Positions 6,944 to 7,692 of a DNA stretch of 7,692 bases are shown piece by piece (position 1 is the stretch's first letter; the number at the start of each line of letters is the position of its first letter). The DNA is from GCA-2686765 sp036012725. Lineage in GTDB: Bacteria; Pseudomonadota; Alphaproteobacteria; Rhodospirillales; 2-02-FULL-58-16. Where the stretch lies: contig DASCPW010000113.1 of assembly GCA_036012725.1 (NCBI GenBank), positions 1-7,692 on the forward strand, in the 5' to 3' direction. The position numbers and the translations under genes were made by a program. The notes under the pieces were generated by a model. That model did not search any database. It had not been told where the DNA came from and was given only the letters and a program-made list of their open reading frames with translations.

Positions 6944-7249
6944 CTACTCCTCGACAATTACCGAGTTGCTGTTGGGTGCCGTTTCGAGAGGATGGCGATT
7001 CTTTTCCTCGGATAAATCGCCGAGGCGTTGGCGCTGTCCCGTCAAATGGTCTCTCCTTGTGGCAACCATGTCGAGCTGCCTGGATTGGCGTCCAACCAGT
7101 TGCTTGAAATCAAGTTTCTTGAGATCGCGCGCCTTGTATTTAGGGGTATCGGAATTGGCGATATTTTGGGACAGGATTTTCTGGCGCTGAGAGAGCCAGC
7201 CCATACGCTTTTTGACGATGCCGAACAGAGCAAGTTTGTTGATATCCAC
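6944..7249 (-). CDS. flgB: Flagellar basal-body rod protein FlgB, C-terminally truncated
   Basis: FlgB builds the proximal rod of the flagellum, assembled from exported subunits through the type III flagellar export gate. The 101-aa product has the rod-protein N-terminal signature: RMGWLSQRQKILSQNIAN at 15-32 leading into SDTPKYKARDL at 33-43, then LDMVATRRDHL at 59-69 and the ETAPNSNSVIVEE segment at 89-101. Full-length FlgB is usually about 130-140 aa and continues from 'VEEQM' into an amphipathic C-terminal helix that packs against the N-terminal helix in the rod. That helix is missing here: TAG follows Glu-Glu at once, and the next ATG opens the symporter gene. The GTG at 7249 is preferred because it gives the family-typical MDINKLALF start; TTG at 7276 would add nine untypical residues. 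No flgC or fliE follows. The product is probably non-functional, or a relic if an intact flgB exists elsewhere. Confidence 0.85.
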   Translation of the reverse strand: MDINKLALFGIVKKRMGWLSQRQKILSQNIANSDTPKYKARDLKKLDFKQLVGRQSRQLDMVATRRDHLTGQRQRLGDLSEEKNRHPLETAPNSNSVIVEE

Positions 7250-7283
7250 GGCGACTGATTTTCCCACAAAACACAAGCCAGGA

Positions 7284-7301
7284 GCCTCAATGGATTGAGG
7301 C
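7284..7301. repeat. 7-bp inverted repeat in the flgB leader/promoter
   Basis: GCCTCAA (7284-7290) and TTGAGGC (7295-7301) are perfect inverted copies around the four bases TGGA. The pair lies 35-52 nt upstream of the flgB GTG. No T-run follows on the minus strand, so it does not look like a terminator. It could be an operator half-site pair or an mRNA leader hairpin; the sequence alone does not decide. Confidence 0.5.
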
Positions 7302-7315
7302 GATTTGATTGCCAG
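7300..7315 (-). promoter_or_regulatory. Weak sigma54-like (-24/-12) element upstream of flgB
   Basis: Reading the minus strand, TGGCA ends up with its GG at 7313-7312 and a GC at 7301-7300, exactly 10 nt apart, as the invariant GG/GC of sigma54 promoters require. The -24 side (CTGGCA) is good; the -12 side reads TCGC rather than TTGC. Sigma54 drives many flagellar operons in alphaproteobacteria, so the context fits. Transcription would start near 7288. A chance match is quite possible. Confidence 0.25.
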
Positions 7316-7336
7316 GTTTGGAAATTATGTCCTCGC

Positions 7337-7390
7337 AACCTTAAGATTCGGTGAATCAAATCCGAAAATGTGGATTGAACCTTAAGAATC
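7337..7390. repeat. 13-bp direct repeat pair carrying clustered GANTC sites
   Basis: AACCTTAAGATTC at 7337-7349 and AACCTTAAGAATC at 7378-7390 differ at one base and are 41 bp apart, close to four helical turns, so both would face the same side of the DNA. Each ends in GANTC, the methylation target of the cell-cycle methylase CcrM in alphaproteobacteria. A third GANTC at 7353-7357 forms the inverted repeat GATTC-GGT-GAATC with the first. The first copy also begins a TTAA-N7-TGAA, one base from a CtrA box. A regulator-binding pair is the likely meaning. Confidence 0.55.
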
Positions 7391-7507
7391 TCCGTTGATG
7401 GAATTCCGGCCAGATGGAAACGGACGGGACGACGCCGAACATCCCGGCACTGGAGTCCAACATTTTTCTTTTTTCGGATATATTTCAACGACTTATTTTT
7501 TTATAAT

Positions 7508-7522
7508 TTAAAGGTTTATTAA
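7508..7522 (+). promoter_or_regulatory. CtrA-type binding site, perfect TTAA-N7-TTAA
   Basis: The 15 bases TTAAAGGTTTATTAA match the full consensus of the alphaproteobacterial response regulator CtrA. The site lies 63 nt before the TTG start of the FlhB-like gene, so it could sit near the -35 region of its promoter. A TATAAT at 7502-7507 directly precedes it but has no good -35. CtrA controls flagellar genes across alphaproteobacteria, which fits both neighbours. The AT-rich setting raises the chance of coincidence somewhat. Confidence 0.55.
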
Positions 7523-7584
7523 GCTCACTGGATCTAATTTGGCCTTGGGCGAAAACATGGGCTTGCGAAAGGTGGGGAACCATC

Positions 7585-7692
7585 TTGTCGGACTCTGACA
7601 ACAAATTCGCGAATAAGGAAAATAAAGACTCCATGGCCGTGGCGCTTAGCTACGAGCCGGAAAGCGATTATGCGCCGAAGGTGGTAGTCGGC
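7585..7692 (+). CDS. FlhB-like cytoplasmic-domain protein (FlhB C-terminal homologue), 3' end cut by window edge
   Basis: The 36 visible residues end in MAVALSYEPESDYAPKVVVG, which matches the stretch just after the NPTH autocleavage motif of FlhB/YscU export-switch proteins ('YAVALRYDPE..APKVVAKG'). No membrane segments or NPTH precede it, so this is the small stand-alone FlhB-like type (about 90-110 aa), often found next to fliK in alphaproteobacteria. Such proteins resemble the processed FlhB C-terminal fragment and may act in the hook-to-filament export switch. The TTG at 7585 is chosen because AAGGTGGGG (7568-7576) lies 8 nt upstream; the ATG at 7633 would begin inside the conserved block, and the ATG at 7557 is in another frame and soon hits a stop. 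The first 16 residues (Asp/Asn/Lys-rich) are not conserved. A CtrA-type site lies upstream. Confidence 0.75.
   Translation, partial: MSDSDNKFANKENKDSMAVALSYEPESDYAPKVVVG

Larger units (their letters stand above)
7250..7584. other. Regulatory intergenic region between divergent flgB and FlhB-like gene
   Basis: No coding sequence is convincing in these 335 nt. The region is more AT-rich than the flanks, most strongly at 7463-7540. From left to right it holds a short hairpin overlapping a sigma54-like element (7284-7315), a pair of near-identical direct repeats with three GANTC sites (7337-7390), a further GANTC site at 7454-7458, and a perfect CtrA-type box (7508-7522). The layout fits a shared control region for two divergent flagellar transcripts. 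Confidence 0.6.

Noticed and set aside
7502..7507. Perfect TATAAT before the CtrA box
   Set aside because: No acceptable -35 at 16-18 nt upstream, and the stretch is simple AT-rich DNA; not called as a separate promoter.

Overview
The window looks like chromosomal DNA of a motile alphaproteobacterium, probably of the Rhodospirillales type. The grounds are an aapJ-aapQ-aapM-aapP amino-acid transporter operon in the classic alphaproteobacterial order, moderately high GC, and flagellar genes beside a perfect CtrA-type site (TTAA-N7-TTAA) with clustered GANTC sites. The lineage is inferred from gene content and sequence style; no search was run.

Positions 1-4324 (minus strand): the aap operon reads leftwards from a plausible sigma70-type promoter at about 4324-4296. 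The order is aapJ (periplasmic binding protein), a 133-nt gap with a perfect 10-bp GC hairpin, aapQ and aapM (two inner-membrane permeases, 14 nt apart), then aapP (ATPase, 17 nt after aapM). AapP runs off the left edge and probably lacks only its last few codons. Together these form one ABC importer for a broad range of L-amino acids.

Positions 4497-5053: two small genes point away from each other and their ATG codons overlap. The minus-strand gene encodes a 77-aa peptide resembling the C-terminal tail of class III adenylate/guanylate cyclases, but with no cyclase domain. The plus-strand gene is an AhpD/carboxymuconolactone-decarboxylase-like protein. It keeps E-x11-C-x2-C but has Gln at the usual His position, and its 5' end seems to need a one-base frame change to reach an ATG.

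Positions 5066-7249 (minus): a 625-aa sodium:solute-symporter-family protein follows directly, and in the same frame, a flgB gene (flagellar proximal rod) that stops short. The flgB stop TAG sits where homologues are expected to have the Gln of E-E-Q-M, and the next codons, Met-Ala-Lys, serve as the symporter start. This suggests a rearrangement that cut flgB and joined it to the symporter gene.

Positions 7250-7584 are a regulatory intergenic region between flgB (leftward) and a small FlhB-like gene (rightward, TTG start, cut by the right edge). It holds a CtrA-type site, a pair of 13-bp near-identical direct repeats, a cluster of GANTC sites, a short hairpin and a weak sigma54-like element. 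The most interesting part of the window is this right end: the broken flgB junction plus the dense cell-cycle-type regulatory signals. I see no CRISPR array, tRNA, rRNA, insertion sequence or clear new multi-gene system.
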